From Rhipicephalus microplus (lineage: Eukaryota > Arthropoda > Arachnida > Ixodida > Ixodidae), in assembly GCF_043290135.1 (NCBI RefSeq), contig NC_134704.1, positions 18,370,001 to 18,434,000 of the forward strand: 64,000 nt of DNA. The letters are read 5' to 3'. This document shows positions 29,852 through 41,703 of this stretch, piece by piece (position 1 is the first letter of the stretch; each line of letters begins with the position of its first letter). Both the position numbers and the translations under genes were made by a program. The notes beneath the pieces were generated by a model, which saw nothing but the letters and a program-made list of their open reading frames with translations, did not search any database and was not told where the DNA came from.

Positions 29852-30708
29852 GCTGTGGTTGTCAGTTACGAAAACCGATAATTGCTGCGGTGACTACAGA
29901 ATGCCTTACTACTAAATACTAAAAACAGTGCGCTACTCCAGTCGCTTTTCAAAAAGTAAAGTACGATTCCTGAGATGCGATTGCTCATTCGCCTCTTCGA
30001 ACATTGCAACTGAGCAGATCAAAAGGCAAGTCCTTTCCCTGAGGCAAGAAGGAAAAACAGGATAGAAAATCAGCGCTCACTAACAACACGTAACATAATG
30101 TAATAATAAAAGGCAAGCTGGTAGACCCAATAGAGAAGACACGGTGGCCTAACAAGTAAAAAAAAAATGTAGGCCTGCAGTGAAGACTCTTGTTGCGGGA
30201 GAGCAGACGTGCTTATGCCATTCGTTTCATGTCGAAGCCATTATTGCGGGGCGCCCATTCTAGAGACCGCACACGCGCGCATCACGCGTGTGGAGAGAGA
30301 GATGAGGCCAGGAGATAAGAGAACCCGACGGGAAAGCCAATAACGATAGAAGGAAAGAACAGGCCGCGCAGACGGTGACGGCAGTCCCAGTGTGTGTGAG
30401 AAAGAGAGAGAACAGGGCAAAAAAGAAAGAAGCGATGGCAATGATGACGACGCTGGAGTTTTGCGCATCTCCCTTGGTCGTCCGGAAACTCGCGTCAACT
30501 GCTTCCCAGGCAATTCGCCCTTGGGTTCCGTGAGAGCGTAATGGCTACAACGCCATCGTCAGCACCAGTGGCACTCGCTTGGTTCTCCGAACAAAACATC
30601 TCATTCAAAAAATAAACGCAGAAAGTTTCTCAGCGGAATATAATTAAATATAGAAAGAACAAGAATACAATTTCCGTGCCGAACCAACAGTCCGATATAA
30701 AGCACCGT

Positions 30709-30711
<3 letters not shown>
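29852..30711. other. Unassigned DNA
   Basis: No repeat family or coding motif is recognised. The part 30240-30520 is purine-rich on the plus strand. Confidence 0.4.

Positions 30712-30783
<72 letters not shown>
30712..30783 (+). repeat. (TA)n microsatellite
   Basis: About 70 bp of TA directly upstream of a LINE 3' fragment. Confidence 0.95.
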
Positions 30784-30785
<2 letters not shown>

Positions 30786-31003
30786 TTTTATCATGTATTA
30801 TTCATCAGATGGTCTGTATACTGCTTATATGATCTTTAATTTGATATGAATTTCTGTGATGAATTTTGTATTGCCATATGTACCGCTGATGCTGAGTGCC
30901 AACAGGAGTGGGAGCCCTTTGTCAGGCCTTTGTAGCCTTTTGCTCCTGCTCCTTGTTTCTGTAATAGAAGCAAAATAAACTTCAAACTTCAAACTTCAAA
31001 CTT
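30784..31003 (+). mobile_element. CR1/L2-like LINE 3' end fragment
   Basis: GGGAGCCCTTTGTCAGGCC, TTTGTAGCCTTTTGCTCCTG and AATAGAAGCAAAATAAAC precede three to four tandem CTTCAAA units, the short-repeat 3' tail type of CR1/L2 elements. No coding part is left. A second (TA)n follows. Confidence 0.6.
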
Positions 31004-31273
31004 CTATATATATATATATATATATATTAACTGCCGTAACAGCGGATTCCCACCTCTAGACGACGTTGGCTCATGATAATTCAACGCTAGCTAACATTTG
31101 CGATCAGTTAGCCATATTTAGCGAATATAAGCCAAAGCTTACCATCATCTAGCCGATACTAGCCAACGCAAACCAATATTAGCCATAGCTTAGCTGACAG
31201 AAGTCTACATTAGCGGGTATTGACCAGAACGGGTAATATGTAACAATACTGATAACACTGATGATAATACTAA

Positions 31274-31555
31274 GCGAGACAGCACGAGCGGAAAATCACC
31301 AATGACGAATCCCACCGCGTTGTGTCTTTCCAACCTGGTGACGAGGTGCTGCTTTTGACACCTATTCGCACTCCTGGTCTCTGTGACAAATTCCAACCAC
31401 GCTTCATCAGGCCATACATTGTTTTAGAACAGACTTCGCCGGTTAATTATCGTGTGACGACACTCGTCGCCCAAACAGACCGCCGCTACCGCAGCACAGA
31501 GATTGTCCACGTTTGTCGCATTAAACCTTTCACGCGACGTTCCCCGTCACTTTGA
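31274..31555 (+). pseudogene. Ty3/gypsy-type Pol C-terminus (integrase GPY/F-like module)
   Basis: The translated end reads SFQPGDEVLLLTPIRTPG, then DKFQPRFIRPY, QTSPVNYRV and STEIVHVCRIKPF. This is the C-terminal module of a chromovirus/gypsy-like integrase: F-x-PGD, KF-x-x-(R)FxGPY (here RPY) and the closing EIVHVSRLKPF-like motif. The upstream polyprotein is absent and an in-frame stop lies just before 31274, so the copy is 5'-truncated. A purine-rich tract and a TG-starting LTR-like block follow. Confidence 0.8.
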
Positions 31556-31581
31556 CTTACGGCGGCCAGGGTGTCCGCTTC

Positions 31582-31789
31582 CAAGTGGGGGGAATTAGTG
31601 TGGGCATTTGTTACTTGCATCGTCCTCATCCCTGCATCATCACAATCACCATCATCCGCTTGTCTCTTTGTGCTCATTGCCACTCTGGGTCATCATCATC
31701 GTCATTGTCTGTGTACTGGCTCTGCCCGTTCGTTTTGCGAGGTCTTTCCTCAATTAAACGCTGTCGCAACCAAGACTACCAAGACTTCA
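31582..31789 (+). mobile_element. Polypurine tract and putative 3' LTR of the gypsy element
   Basis: AAGTGGGGGGAATTAG (31583-31598) is a polypurine tract; TGTGGGCATTTG begins directly after it. The block contains AATTAAACGCTGTCGCAACC and may end near CTTCA at 31789. No second LTR is in the window, so both limits of this about 190-bp LTR are inferred. Confidence 0.5.
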
Positions 31790-31976
31790 TAATATTACTA
31801 TTATTATTAACAATACTAATAGGTAACATACTAACAGGTAACATTACTATTATGGGATAGGTAGAAGGAATAGGTCACAACACTAATAGGTAAGCACCTA
31901 GGTGCTTACAAAACAAGACCCTGTACCCTTGAACATTCTCAAGGATGTAGTACATTTATTGACATATTCGCTTAGC

Positions 31977-33099
31977 GAAGTCTTTCTCATGATTACAAAT
32001 AAGCAGCGCACGACGTTTTACAAAAGAGAGACGATAGGGACACCGCTGCACTCTCAACTAGTTTATTCCGTAAAAGAACTTGGTTATTATACAACAAGAC
32101 GGTGTACCACGTGCTACAATGACAACGTATTTTCTAAAAAACCAACTTCGCAATCGCTCAAAGTAATCGATGCTTGGCTTATACAGTAATCTTTTCTTTT
32201 TGCGATGTGGAAAGCCTCGATCACTTCCCTTGTCATCTTATCTCTGTGGCTGGAAAGAATTTTAGTCTCAGAGAACAGCGGGGAGCATCCACATTCCAAG
32301 CAATGCCGTCTTAAGTGCGAGTAAGCATTATTAGCTAATGCTCTCTTGTGCTCCGTTAACCTTGTATTTATGCACCGGCCCGTTTGACCGATGTACATTT
32401 TCCCACATGACATGAGCAAACAGTAAACAACCGCGGTTCTGCACTCAACAAACGAAAAAATGTGCTTAACAGAGCACCGACACCTGTCCTTTTTTGCCAA
32501 TCGCTTTCTATCTAGCCTAGCGCATATCTTTCCTAGTTTGTTAGGTGCAGAAAAAACAACTTGTAATCCATACCGGCTGCCTACATTTTTTAGATTATGT
32601 GATATACTGTGCGCATAGGGTATGGAGACACATTTCTTTTTCTTTTCTTCATAATTCCTCTCAATATGAGGCTGCTCCAAAGATACACTCTTGCGCACAA
32701 GATGAACCAACTTCTGTGCGGTTCTGCGCAGAACATGCTCTTCGTAACCTGCGCTAATTCCTGCGCAAAACCTGCGCTAAATTCTTTCCAGCCACAGAGA
32801 TAAGATGACAAGGGAAGTGATCGAGGCTTTCCACATCGCAAAAAGAAAAGATTACTGTATAAGCCAAGCATCGATTACTTTGAGCGATTGCGAAGTTGGT
32901 TTTTTAGAAAATACGTTGTCATTGTAGCACGTGGTACACCGTCTTGTTGTATAATAACCAAGTTCTTTTACGGAATAAACTAGTTGAGAGTGCAGCGGTG
33001 TCCCTATCGTCTCTCTTTTGTAAAACGTCGTGCGCTGCTTATTTGTAATCATGAACTATCACCAACTCGCCCAACTTTCGGTTTTACTGAAGTCTTTCT
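31977..33099 (-). mobile_element. Penelope-like element relic, folded on itself, 11-bp target duplication
   Basis: GAAGTCTTTCT at 31977-31987 and 33089-33099 flanks the insertion. Inside, 31987-32262 and 32779-33054 are inverted copies of the same 276-bp 3' region. The unique middle plus left arm encode, on the minus strand, a GIY-YIG endonuclease tail. The arrangement is a 5'-truncated copy joined head-to-head to a shorter inverted copy. The family differs in sequence from the PLE at 57-61 kb. Confidence 0.85.
32114..32710 (-). pseudogene. Penelope GIY-YIG endonuclease, C-terminal part
   Basis: The frame holds SISHNLKNVGSRYGL, a zinc-type CSVKH, VVYCLLMSCGKMYIGQTGRC (GIY-YIG core) and TRLTEHKRAL (catalytic Arg region), LRRHCLECGCSP and IEAFHIAK (catalytic Glu). 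The reverse transcriptase part is missing; the frame continues without an ATG into the inverted junction at 32779. In PLEs this domain nicks target DNA for priming. It is about 50 percent similar by eye to the intact PLE protein here. Confidence 0.88.
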
Positions 33100-35825
33100 A
33101 ACGTTCGCTGAAGAGGTTTGAGACCCTCAAAAATAACTACAAGAATAACAAAACTATTCGACACAGAGCGAAGTATTAGTATTCCACTAATACGAGAAAC
33201 AGTAAAGAAAGGTCTCATATAGAGAGAGAAAGCTACAAAAGCAGTGGATCGTTAGCTAAATACGTGATTCTCTAGAATTTTCTTTTATAGTACAGAAGCT
33301 TCAGCCTATTACTAAAGCGACAAACACTTTCGGCACAGCTTTTAAATGTTTTAGTGTTGGCAGTTGCTGGGAAGCGTAGCAAACTTAACAGGCTTTCCAG
33401 TTTCCGGACTAGTTAAGCTGTAGCCCAAGTATGAGGATACAGTTGCTGACCGAAAGAAGTTATGAAATCGTAATAAGGACTGAAGGCTGCCGGTAGATCG
33501 AGGTCACTAACTTCAGAGACGACAGCTCTCTAAAGCGAATGAAAGGAGAGAAACTGGCGCTTGTCCAAGGATGCTGCCAGAATGCGTAGACGCACTCTGA
33601 CAATGACTGGGTAGACACACTAATGTTGCAGCAGACAAGAGACAAGTATTAACGAAGTTCCGGTGCGAGCACGGCTAGCGTTCAAACGAGGACGAAAACA
33701 CACGAATAAAAGGAAGGTCTTACTTTGTATTGGTGTCACGCCATGGCTGATAGGGTGAATGCTACGGCACATGATACTAGCTAACACTGTGGAGGAGGAG
33801 AGAGATAAGAAACGGCAGTTGCTTGTGTACGCTACGCTTGTAGTGCTGCTAGAGCTTTTTGAAACGGCCAATCTCGAAATGACACTGAAAATTTAATCCC
33901 ACTGCTGTTCCTGCTGAGGCTGCTCTGCCACTCACACACAACATAAGCAAAGAAGATACCTTGCAGGGGCCAAACACCACATTTGTTTCTGCGTATTTCA
34001 ACTAGCTTCGTTATCTGCTACTTTTCATTACCAATTACTAAGTAAGAAACATTTCTTAGCAGACTACAGACACTTTGAGTTTTTCTATCTACGTATATAT
34101 CTAGCCGTCTCCGTATGGGTGCTCTCGTGATGACCTCATTAACTTGAGGTAGACCAAAATTAGTATGGAAAGGTAAAACGAATTGACGAATACGGCTACC
34201 TGGTCATCTCGTGAATAACACGAAAATCCCGTTACGTTCGTCACCAAACAGTTCCCTCCAGACACGTGCGACACATACTCGTATACCGCGGACCACGGTA
34301 TGCGAAATTCGTATCTACCAAGGAACGGCAAGAACATACGTATGTAATTTATATGCGAGAGTATCAACAAAAACTGTCATCGGCATCGTTGGCGTCACAA
34401 ATTCAAAGTGTAGATATCAGGGTCCCGGCAGGAGTCGAACTCAAGAATTCTGCGTGACAAACAAATATTATCAAGTGTTATCAATTATTACTATGTAGCA
34501 CTAAGCAAGGCTACCATCCTCTCAAGCACAATCACTACATATCAGCTTACCGTTTCTGGTGTTGATAGTGCCCACGTTGCTCTTGGCATCGTTACGCGAT
34601 TGCAAAGAAGTGGTTACATAGAACACATGCGATTGTGTGACCTATGTATGTGCGCACTTGTGTACACATCGTAAGCGTGATTTTGTAACGTCTCACTCGA
34701 TAAATGGGTTACGCCGTAGCTAGCTTCTTTCGGCATGCTTCACATGACACCGATTTCCATGCCACGTGCAATCTGCCGAATTTCGAGCTGCACATGAATA
34801 AAATTGACAGCAATAATTTACCATGGTAATCAAAATGAAACATTGCGTATTAATGAAGTTTGAACAGAAGTTAGAAGTACACCTAACATTTCTTTACTGT
34901 GCCCTGGTTTGTTAGTACACAAGCCCAAAGGACAATCGCAGAACTTGTTCTGCGACTGTCTATGTTCTGTGTGTCTCCTATGGTCTTCGTATGAATTGCG
35001 CTGAAGCCTGTGCAGTTACTTTTTCGGTTAGGAGAATGAGGGGGGGAGGGGGTCAATGATTTTTCAGGTATGATCTCGTGCGTGGTTCGAAGACGTTGCA
35101 CGTGTGTATACACGTGCAAATTTTTAAAACTTCAATGGGTTCGACCCCCCCCCCCCCCCTTTTGCAATGGCTATGCCTGTAACAACTAACTTTTCGGGAG
35201 TTTTCGCTTCATGTTTAGCTCCAGCAAAATGCGACTGTTGCGGCCAGGAGTCGAACCTACGACTTTGGATCAGTTAAAGAATTATCTCTTTTTTTTTCAC
35301 TACGAGCTGGCTTCAGTATTGAAATGCTGGCTTTACCTCCTACGTGCCACCACTGATGTGACAAAATAATGCCTCTGAGAAAGTTGTGATGAGAGCTTTC
35401 AAGAAAAAAAACCCGGAGAAACTAAGCAAAAAAAGAAAGATATAACATGAGCAGCTTCGGCTCGTGCGAGTGTTCCTAAGTGTGCCGGCTCAAAAATAGC
35501 GCGCACGCGTTCGCGGCAGCTTCGTTCAGAACAAAGAACATCGAAAGCCAGTCGCGGCTGAGAGAATAACCTTGAAAGATTGATTTTTCGTGACCTGGTG
35601 GCCCAACGCTCGAATAAGCAGCCTGGTACGCCTCACTGACACTTCTAGTGGACTCGTCATGCGCCGAATAAGTGCCTTCTTGTGCGTACATGCATGCGCT
35701 ATTTACAAACATGCCTTTGTAAAAGGCGGAAAGATGCAATGCTCCGAGAAGAATGCTAAGTGAAAGTTGCTTTTGTAAACGTTCATCCTTATAATAACCA
35801 AATAGTGAAAAAAACTAATAAAAAC
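33100..35825. other. Unassigned DNA with two weak tRNA-like B boxes
   Basis: On the minus strand GAGTTCGACTCCTGCC (about 34428-34443) and TAGGTTCGACTCCTGGCC (about 35235-35252) resemble pol III B boxes, the first followed by GACGCCAACGATGCC as in the SINE at 7187. Poly(C) lies at 35144-35158. No gene recognised. Confidence 0.4.
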
Positions 35826-36320
35826 GCAGCGATGGTATAATGGTTACGATGCTGAGAGGCTGCCCAAAAGGTCAAGGATTCGATTCCGGTCGCGGTGGTT
35901 GCAGTTTCATGAAAGAGGAATGCCAAAAACTCATGTACCGTGCTCTCAGTGCACGTTAAATAATGCCAGATGGTCATTATTTCCATGGCCTTGCACTGTG
36001 ACCTGCCTCATTATCGCATTGGTTGATTTGATTGATATGTGGGGTTTAACGTCCCAAAACCACTATATGATTATGAGAGACGCCGTAGTGGAGGGCTCCG
36101 GAAATTTAGACCACCTGGGGTTCTTTAACATGCATCCAAATCTGAGCACACGGGCCTACAACATTTCCGCCTCCATCAGAAAGCAGCCGCCGCAGCCGGG
36201 ATTCGAACCCGCGCCCTGCGGGTCAGCAGCCGAGTACCTTAGCCACTAGACCACCGCGGCGGGGCTCATTATCGCATTGGGGTTTCCGCACGTGATACAC
36301 CACAAAATATGAGGCGTTCT
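35826..36320 (+). mobile_element. tRNA-derived SINE, third family, interrupted by Ruka
   Basis: Head GCAGCGATGGTATAATGG with B box AGGATTCGATTCC; the body keeps the CTCAGTGCACGTTAAATAA and CAGATGGTCATTATTTCC segments that correspond to the Ruka body. A Ruka SINE on the minus strand splits it at 36023-36265. Its right part resumes after 36280 and its end is uncertain. Confidence 0.65.
36008..36280 (-). mobile_element. Ruka-type SINE, full length, nested, 15-bp target duplication
   Basis: SINE 36023-36265 (minus) is flanked by TCATTATCGCATTGG at 36008-36022 and 36266-36280, identical. Minus-strand reading shows intact GTGGTCTAGTGGCTAAGG and GCGGGTTCGAATCCC. It is inserted into the body of another SINE. 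Confidence 0.95.
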
Positions 36321-36326
36321 TTTTTT

Positions 36327-36370
36327 TGATTGATTGATTGATATGTGGGGTTTAACGTCCCAAAACCACT
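36327..36370 (-). mobile_element. Ruka 3' end fragment
   Basis: TTGATTGATTGATTGATATG, TGGGGTTTAACGTCCCAAAA and CCACT only; a severely 5'-truncated copy. Confidence 0.85.
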
Positions 36371-36374
36371 TCTC

Positions 36375-37945
36375 TTTCGTTCCTTTTTTTTATAAAAGAG
36401 CCCTATGCAGAAACCGAAACTAGGCTAAATTTATGCGGAACGTAAAGCATGCCTAAGTATATTCAATTTCTAGAACAGTTATAATCAAAATGGGGCGATT
36501 TTTTATTGTGACATGAGCTCAAAAATTCAGTTTCCAATAAAAAAAATGAGCCAAGTACTCAAACGTTTTTCAATCAAAGTGAGTCACATTCATTAAACCA
36601 GCACTGCGCCAGCGAATATGATTGAAACAACCAACATGGTTCCTCACAAAATGTTTCAGTTTTGTCTTAGTTGCTTTGTTATTGTAATTACGTTTTATAA
36701 TTAGGTTTTCTAGCGCGAGTTGGCACTTAATGAAGGACATCAAGTTTAGTGACAAAAATTGATTGTAAAGAGTAACAGGCAGACTTGTTACTTATTTTTG
36801 AATTTTAGTGATTCTTTTCAAGTTTAGCGCAACAATATCGGGTCCTCCGTTCCCTCTAACACGGTATATTTGAAAAAAGATGGCATGAAATAAAGATGTT
36901 GGGCGTCTATCTGTCCCCTAAAGAAGAAGAAGCGGTGAGAAATGGCATGAAATAAAATTAACTGTAACACTTTTCAAGGCCTTCAATAGATGCCAGGAAC
37001 AAGAAAACACTGATGACAGTTCACAATAGTGCGCCTTTTGACACGAAGGACAACTCACTCTTGTAGTCTAGTAATTGTCATTGCGCCCATGCGTCGAAAC
37101 GCTGCACCGGCGAAAGCACAAGTACAATGTGACTTCTATAGCAAAATATTGCTGTACCGTACATTCAAACCATCTCACACTTATTTTCCGAGCTAATTCA
37201 TGCCCAAATGAAATGTTTCAATCTATATGACCCAAATACAAATTCAATTTTATTTTTATTTTTTCTTTATTTTTTTATTTTTTATTCTCTCTCTCTCTCT
37301 CTCTCTCTCTTACTTCATAATACTGACAATATTTGGCGATGTAGATTTCAGCCACAATATAGATTTGTGGTATTTTGGGGAGAGGAACATACTGGAAAAA
37401 AGTTGTTTGAGCAGGCCCAACCAAATTGTCAGAAGAAGAGAAGCGCGTTTTTCTCAGTTTCATTTAAAGTGAATTTGGCTCTTTTCGAAAAAAAAAAGCG
37501 CCTCGTACATAGCTTCACTTGTCTGAAAACATGCATAAGTTCTGACGAATTCGATTCATAGATACGAGATATACATTTGATAAGAAGAGTTCGGCGTTAA
37601 ATTCAATCTTTGTGTAGGATTATTTGTGACCTTTATCTTAATTTACGTAAATAGAAATAGTAACTGAAATTAAAAGATTATCAGCCTAGTGCACTGAAAA
37701 AAAACGTATCTTCTTCTATGAACCACAGGTTAAACGCATAATCAGTATTTCACTTTCCCTGCGTTAAACCGGCAAACATCATTGATTTCTTTCTCATGGT
37801 TTATTTGTGATATATCCGCGCGCTCACCCTTCGAAGTTTAGGCGAACAAACTTTGTCCGCTTCATTTAGTCTTCGTAATAACTGGAACGATGCTTCCGCA
37901 AGAATGCTTTCTAATCAAAGTGGGGGCTGTGAACAGTATCATACT
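36375..37945. other. Unassigned DNA
   Basis: AT-rich, with a (TC)n tract at 37285-37310. No motif recognised. Confidence 0.4.
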
Positions 37946-38104
37946 CATTTTCGATGGAGGCGGAAATGCTGTAGGCCCGTCTGCTCAGATTTGGGCGCAC
38001 GTTAAAGAACCCCAGGTGGTCAAAATATCCGGAGTCCTCCAGTACGGCGTCTCTCATGTTCATGTAGTGGTTTCGGGATGGCAAACCCCACATATCAATC
38101 AATA
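37946..38104 (+). mobile_element. Ruka-type SINE, 5'-truncated
   Basis: Starts within the body at CATTTTCGATGGAGGCGG and runs through GGGCGCACGTTAAAGAACCC to CCCCACATATCAATCAAT. No tRNA-like head. Confidence 0.9.
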
Positions 38105-38229
38105 TGATCATATCACGGTGCTGTTACTTACAGTTTGTTTAATTTATAACATACGGACATCATGCCACCGATGGACGAACCTGATTAATGTCCCCAGGCG
38201 ACCATCCTTGTATTATTTCGTATCCAACA

Positions 38230-38490
38230 CAATTCATTCGCCCCGCCGCGGTGGTCTAGTGGCTAAGGTACTCGGCTGCTGACCCGCAGGTCGCGGGTTC
38301 AAATCCCGTCTGCGGCGGCTGCATTTCCGATGGAGGCGGAAATGTTGTAGGCCCGTGTGCTCAGATTTGGGTGCACGTTAAAGAACCCCAGGTGGTCAAA
38401 ATTTCCGGAGCCCTCCACTACGGCGTCTTTCATAATCATATGGTGGTTTTGGGACGTGAAACCCCACATATCAATCAACTCAATTCATTC
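38230..38490 (+). mobile_element. Ruka-type SINE, full length, 10-bp target duplication
   Basis: SINE 38240-38480 lies between CAATTCATTC at 38230-38239 and 38481-38490. A and B boxes are intact (B box GGGTTCAAATCCC with one change). Confidence 0.93.
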
Positions 38491-39427
38491 ACGTGGTTCT
38501 AATAGACCTGCCACTCGCTATTCAATATATATCTGCCGCGTCCCGCCGGCCACGGTTCCGAAGGACGAAAATATGTTCGCGTCTAGGTCAATAGCGCGTG
38601 CGCAGTTGACGTCCAGTTTCGAGTCGCATCGGCGACAGCGGGTTGGCGTCGCCGGAGACGAGATGCGCGACGCACGGCCACTTCTCCGCGCCGGCGATCG
38701 GTCACGCCTGGCCGGACTAAAAGCTCTCCTCTGCACAGCGCATTTCCACCTGTCACGCTTAGAGGCACGCCTGCGTGGCCTGTAGGCCGTGCGTGCGTGC
38801 TTACTGGCGCTCGAGCTCTGTTTTTTTTTTTTTTGCTCTTGCCCCACTTCTGCTTTGTTTTTGCTTAGGTCGTTTTCGGGGGAAACCAGGCACTGTCTGT
38901 TCTTTTTTTTTCTTTCTAGTACACAATACTGGGTCAAGTCATTGTCTATAATATATGCGGGACGTTCCTGCAGAAACATGGGGTGCCCTCTAGTGGCGAG
39001 TGCAAGCAGTGCTAAGGAGAAGCCTTTATTTCGAGTGCACTTGAGTTCCCCCTTATATAAACTTGTTATTTCGACCGACTTCGCGCATATTGAATCTTCC
39101 GCTGCCTAACAAAAAGCCAATGTACCTTGACACGCTATGTGTCATTGAGGCAATTCTAGTCGCTTCGAAGCCCTGCGTGCAATGTGCAATCTAATCAAAA
39201 CTATCCTAACTTGGAATTCTACGTGATTACATATTTTTCTTTGTGTATAAGAATTATTTTCTTTATTTTTTGTAATTCATGCAGCGCTAAAGAAGTAAGT
39301 GGAGCCGTAACTATGGAGTCTGATGGCACAAGACTGGCCGAGAATCGCCGTGTTGTATTGTGTCTGCATGAAGCGATGACTAGAAAAAAAAAGTTCGCGA
39401 ATAAATTATCTTTTCCTCCTTCTCTCC
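38491..39427. other. Unassigned DNA, GC-rich left part
   Basis: 38540-38800 is CpG-rich, with overlapping open frames on both strands and no protein motif; T-runs follow at 38820. A short host exon cannot be excluded but nothing supports one. Confidence 0.35.
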
Positions 39428-39696
39428 TAAACAAAGAGTTAGCCCCGTCGCGGTGGTCTAGTGGCTAAAGTACTCGGATGCTGACCCGCAGGTCGTGCGA
39501 TTAGATCCCGACTGTGGCGGCTGCATTTCCGATGGAGGCAGAAATGCTGTAGGCCCATGTGCTCAGATTTGGGTGCACGTTAAAGAACCCCAGGTGGACG
39601 AAATTTCCGGAGCCCTCCACTACGGCGTCTCTCATAATTATGTAATGGTTTTGGAACGTTAAACCCCCATATCAATTATCAATAAACAAAGAGTTA
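39428..39696 (+). mobile_element. Ruka-type SINE, full length, 14-bp target duplication
   Basis: SINE 39442-39682 is flanked by TAAACAAAGAGTTA at 39428-39441 and 39683-39696. The B box is degraded (GTGCGATTAGATCCC), so pol III activity is doubtful, although the target duplication is still exact. Confidence 0.93.
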
Positions 39697-39718
39697 AGTA
39701 AAGCTGTATTTCCAAGCT

Positions 39719-39850
39719 GTTTAAAACAGTGGCTTCACCAGAATTTTTTTTGGGGGGCGGTCTATTGACTCCCCCTTCTGAAATTTTTTGAAAGAGGAAA
39801 GAAGTTCGGACCTTCCAACCACGTCTCTTGGCTACGCCACTGGTTAAAAG
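39719..39850. mobile_element. Short inverted-repeat element (116-bp MITE candidate)
   Basis: CAGTGGCTTCACCA at 39727 pairs with TGGCTACGCCACTG ending at 39842; CAGTGGCGTAGCCA is a frequent terminus of invertebrate DNA transposons. The flanks GTTTAAAA / GTTAAAAG are an imperfect 8-bp duplication. Confidence 0.5.
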
Positions 39851-40710
39851 AATGTTTTGACAACTGTAGCTTTTTTTTTCTTGTCATTTGATTTTTCGTT
39901 GAGGATACAGAATTTTTTAGTGAATTATTGGACCAAAGATCATGTTTTTGTCAGCCAGATATTCTAAATAAGTGAGCCCCATAATACTAATCAACTAGTA
40001 AAAAATAGCGCGCACTGTTTGGGCCACCATATAAAGGCGAGGCTAAAACGCGATGCCAAAAACAGCCTATACTTGATGCAACTTGGCTCATTGAAGCTGC
40101 ACAGTTTTTTAGTACGCAGTGCGGCGTGCGGAACATATGAAAGCCAACGTTTGCATCGACAGTGCGAAACACTGAAATACAACAAAAAAGGAGGGAAAGG
40201 TTGGGGAGGGGGGCGCATTGTGGTGCCGACGCTTTATGTCACGTACGTGGGCATCCTATCTACGGCCGAGTGACCAACCCTTTATGCACGGTGCAACATC
40301 AAGATATAAAAAGCGTCATACTGTGGGCACATGGACAGTGTACGCTTGCGAGGGGCCGCAACGGATCAGTGCCCTGTAGAGGGTTCTCGTTAATGAAAAA
40401 CTGCTGATTAAAAGAGTGGCTACAGAGAGCCGACATTGATTTCGCCATCTATTGATGCAACAAGCCTGTTGTTTTCTCTCTTAGATGCGAAGAGTTTGTT
40501 GCACAGAGAACAAATACAAAAGAACGAAACGTAGATGCTATTGACAACTGGTGAAAGTTGTCAATAGTGGCCATATGGAAAAAGTGGCCATATTGAAAAA
40601 GAAAGGAAGGTGGCAATATATACCCTCTAAGCAGGTGCGACATAGCGCCTGTTTGTAGTAAGATGCTTTTTACGCAAGCTGAGGACCCAGATGCCCTTCC
40701 CTCAGCAGTC
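39851..40710. other. Unassigned DNA
   Basis: No motif recognised; a short direct repeat GTGGCCATAT(G/T)GAAAAAG lies near 40567 and 40585. Confidence 0.4.
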
Positions 40711-40830
40711 ATAATTTTTTTTGACGTCCCAAAACCACGACATGATTTGAGAGACGCCGTAGAGGAGAACTACGCAAAGTTTTGCCATCGTCGGTTCTTG
40801 AACCTGCACCTGTTCATCAGCAGCACTCGT
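40711..40830 (-). mobile_element. Degenerate Ruka-like SINE relic
   Basis: TTTGACGTCCCAAAACCACG, ATGATTTGAGAGACGCCGTA and GAACCTGCACC follow the order of a minus-strand Ruka, with loss of much of the middle. Confidence 0.6.
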
Positions 40831-41423
<593 letters not shown>

Positions 41424-41464
41424 TTAGTGAGTGAATGCAATTTCCATTCTCTTGATTTTTCGTT

Positions 41465-41703
41465 ACCCGCCACGGTGGTCTAGGGGTCGCTATGCTCGAC
41501 TGCTGACCCTTTGGTCACGAGATCAAATCATGGCCCACCACAGCGGTCGCATTTTCGACGGAGGCGTCAATGATCGAGGCCCGGACACTTATGCTTAGGT
41601 GCACGTTACGGAACCCCAGGTGGGAAAAATTTCTGAAGCCCTCCACTGGGGCGTCCCTCGTAATCATAGCGTGGTTTTTAGACATTGAATTTCAGCAATT
41701 ATT
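41465..41703 (+). mobile_element. Ruka-related SINE, divergent subfamily
   Basis: GCCACGGTGGTCTAGGGGTC head, decayed B box (GAGATCAAATCATGG), body CGACGGAGGCGTCAATGATC and TAGGTGCACGTTACGGAACC. It shares CGACGGAGGCG...GATCGAGGC with the copy at 25650, so both belong to one older subfamily. Confidence 0.75.
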
